Positions 62,539-64,000 of a stretch of DNA of 64,000 nucleotides are shown here, piece by piece. The translations under genes and the position numbers were made by a program. Source of the DNA: Rhodopirellula bahusiensis (GTDB lineage: Bacteria > Planctomycetota > Planctomycetia > Pirellulales > Pirellulaceae); contig NZ_NIZW01000011.1 in the NCBI RefSeq assembly GCF_002727185.1, positions 172,730-236,729 on the forward strand. Direction: 5' to 3'. A model generated the notes under the pieces. It saw only the letters and a list, made by a program, of their open reading frames with translations. It made no database searches and was not told the DNA's origin. The stretch's first letter is position 1. Every line of letters starts with the position of its first letter.

Positions 62539-63995
62539 ACATGATCATTCGTCCAAAGAAGTCAACTTCAGTAGAATGTCACAGTGCTTTGCTCGTCAGC
62601 ATGATGGTCCTCGGACTTACTTGGGGATGTTCGATTCCCAATAAGGGTGATGGGCAGGTCGGAGGTGGCGGCGAGAACTTTGAGGGCTTAGTAGAAAACC
62701 ACAAAGCAGCCGTTCTAGAAGCGGTAGAAGAGCCTAGAGTCCAGAACCCTCCCGCAAAGACGATTCGTTTTGACGGTCGTGAAACCGTGCTGGGAACCGC
62801 GGAAGTGGCTCCCGTATCAACAGCTCAGTTTTGTAGTGAACTGCAAGCTTTCCTGGATCAGCAAAAGCTCTTTTCCGCGTCTAGGTTCGTCGACGCCCAT
62901 GTTGACGTTGCTGAACAAGCTTTTTGGGAACGGTGTGTTGACGATTCGAGTGCAGAGCTTATCAGTTTCATTTCCGAGCAACTATCTCAGGGAGTGCCTC
63001 CCGCTATCTCGTTGAGTCGTCTGCAGTTGACGTTCAAAACAGAAGAAGCTCAGGCGATTGCCTACCACCAATCACGCACCGATTTCATTGCACAACTTCA
63101 GTCTGGCAATCCATCGGAAGAGGCTGCGCAACAACTCCGAAACATTGCACAGAGTTTGGATCATCCCTTGGTGATGTTGGATGCCCTTCGATTGCTTGGC
63201 TTGCGAGAGCTCGTCAATGAACGCTTCGGGTGGGCAGAGTCGCTGCTGCTGCAGGCTGCACAGATTGCGGAGGAACACGAAGACAACGAACGCGCAAATC
63301 GGATCTGGCTAATGGTTGCCAAAACCTGCCTCCATTCCGAACGCCAAGCAGATGCAATGAATGCCTGGGGCAAGGCAACTCAAGGCCGGGTGAATTTGCA
63401 TTTGGAAGGAAGTCGACGATTCGATTCCCAATTTTGGATTCGAGCCATAGAACAACGTCCAAGTGAGACGAAATGGCCCTCAGCGTTGCCGAGAGCATTT
63501 GCGAAGTTTGGCCGGACTACCGGTTGCGAACTCTCTGCGACATCGTCACCAGAGCTCGTCTTGTGGGGTGCTGTCGGATCAGCACACTACGAACGGTTGG
63601 AGTTTCAGGCCGCACTCTTGGGCTTCAAGAAGGCCGAATCGTTTGCAACGGGTGACGATGTGATGTGGCTGCGAATCTTGCAGAGCAAATGCCTCGCGAG
63701 TTTAGGGCAAACGGCCGCCGCCGCGGCGCTATTAAGTGGTCCAGCTGCCAGTGAAAACGTAAGCGTTGCAATTGCGGCGAAGGCAGCAATGGGAAGTGTG
63801 AAATTGCAGAGTGGTGCGTTCCAACAGGGAATTCAGATACTTAGTAGCGCATTGAACGATTCGGGTGAAACTCAGTGGAATGGCCGCAGTCATGCTGAAG
63901 CGGACTATTCCCGCATTATTCACCAAGCCTGTGAGCTCGTTGTTTTTTGTTGGTGGCGTGGTCGGGAGCATTGCTGTCCGAGCTTTTGGCGTTGA
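62535..63995 (+). CDS. TPR-rich lipoprotein, 3' end possibly frameshifted
   Basis: 486 residues from GTG 62535 (ATG 62541 also possible). Signal peptide with lipobox LTWGC (Cys near residue 33), then a Gly-rich linker. TPR-like helical hairpins follow: AESLLLQAAQIAEEHEDNERA, IWLMVAKTCLHSERQADAMNAW, YERLEFQAALLGFKKAESF, LRILQSKCLASLGQTAAAAAL, AAMGSVKLQSGAFQQGIQIL. The final residues FCWWRGREHCCPSFWR look out of place. Removing one T from the T6 run at 63943-63948 would instead give VVFVGGVVGSIAVRAFGVDS, a membrane-like span running past the window. Coupling to gspD suggests an assembly or pilotin-like role, but this is inference. Confidence 0.7.
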   Translation: MNMIIRPKKSTSVECHSALLVSMMVLGLTWGCSIPNKGDGQVGGGGENFEGLVENHKAAVLEAVEEPRVQNPPAKTIRFDGRETVLGTAEVAPVSTAQFCSELQAFLDQQKLFSASRFVDAHVDVAEQAFWERCVDDSSAELISFISEQLSQGVPPAISLSRLQLTFKTEEAQAIAYHQSRTDFIAQLQSGNPSEEAAQQLRNIAQSLDHPLVMLDALRLLGLRELVNERFGWAESLLLQAAQIAEEHEDNERANRIWLMVAKTCLHSERQADAMNAWGKATQGRVNLHLEGSRRFDSQFWIRAIEQRPSETKWPSALPRAFAKFGRTTGCELSATSSPELVLWGAVGSAHYERLEFQAALLGFKKAESFATGDDVMWLRILQSKCLASLGQTAAAAALLSGPAASENVSVAIAAKAAMGSVKLQSGAFQQGIQILSSALNDSGETQWNGRSHAEADYSRIIHQACELVVFCWWRGREHCCPSFWR

Positions 63996-64000
63996 TTCTT

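Noticed and set aside
1..64000. tRNA, rRNA, CRISPR array, transposase or prophage genes
   Set aside because: None recognised on either strand after scanning for T-loop motifs, regularly spaced repeats and mobile-element protein families; the negative result is by eye only.

Overview
The window looks like a chromosomal segment of a planctomycete of the Rhodopirellula type. The evidence is protein families: a LEPR-XLL surface protein, tandem DUF1080 domains, a very large FG-GAP/dehydrogenase/cytochrome c protein with a CGKCH heme site, a BBP7-type beta-barrel protein, tetrahydromethanopterin-type C1 cofactor genes in a bacterium, and several short proteins of planctomycete character. Gene order is mosaic, with short operons on both strands and many 4-bp start/stop overlaps (ATGA, GTGA). 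I see no tRNA, rRNA, CRISPR array, transposase, integrase or phage gene, so this reads as ordinary chromosome rather than an island. Family names come from reading motifs in the translated sequence; no database search was run.

Layout. 1-10.9 kb (+): the 3' end of a squalene/terpene cyclase-like gene, two small hypothetical proteins, then a tight carbohydrate cluster: PTS enzyme I, GH130, a GT4 protein fused to an unknown C-terminal domain, a second long GH130, a GH13 alpha-glucosidase-like enzyme and a second GT4. 11-20 kb: small secreted or membrane proteins, an OxyR-like LysR regulator with the peroxide-sensing cysteine pair, a LEPR-XLL/CBM60-like/delta-60-repeat surface protein, a DTW-domain protein with a probable 5' frameshift, and a secreted double-DUF1080 protein. 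20-25 kb: trmL, then a minus-strand run exbB-exbD-exbD-pabA-DUF447-beta-RFAP synthase; the last three are packed as a cofactor (tetrahydromethanopterin) module. 25-38 kb: DUF4404, an SMP-30-like protein, the 1594-residue cytochrome/dehydrogenase, an Nramp-like transporter lacking the canonical metal motifs, a DUF4130-UdgX fusion, and a U32 peptidase/RlhA-like protein.

38-52.7 kb: YjbQ, DUF2237, the BBP7-like outer-membrane protein with a clear terminator, pyroglutamyl peptidase, a secreted leucine-rich-repeat protein overlapping a Ser/Thr kinase with a receiver-like tail, proC, a zinc-ribbon membrane protein, frr and pyrH, a small conserved protein, and a secreted regulatory-domain protein. 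52.8-64 kb: a compact type II secretion locus. Eight minus-strand genes (three pseudopilins, L-like, M-like, E, F, C-like) diverge from the secretin gene, which overlaps a TPR lipoprotein whose 3' end may be frameshifted.

The most promising candidates for undescribed biology are the orphan PtsI/GH130/GT4/GH13 cluster, the Nramp relative without DPGN, the LRR/kinase pair, and the reduced type II secretion locus with Ala at -1 in all three prepilin leaders. Two likely frameshifts and a dispersed 22-bp intergenic repeat are also reported.
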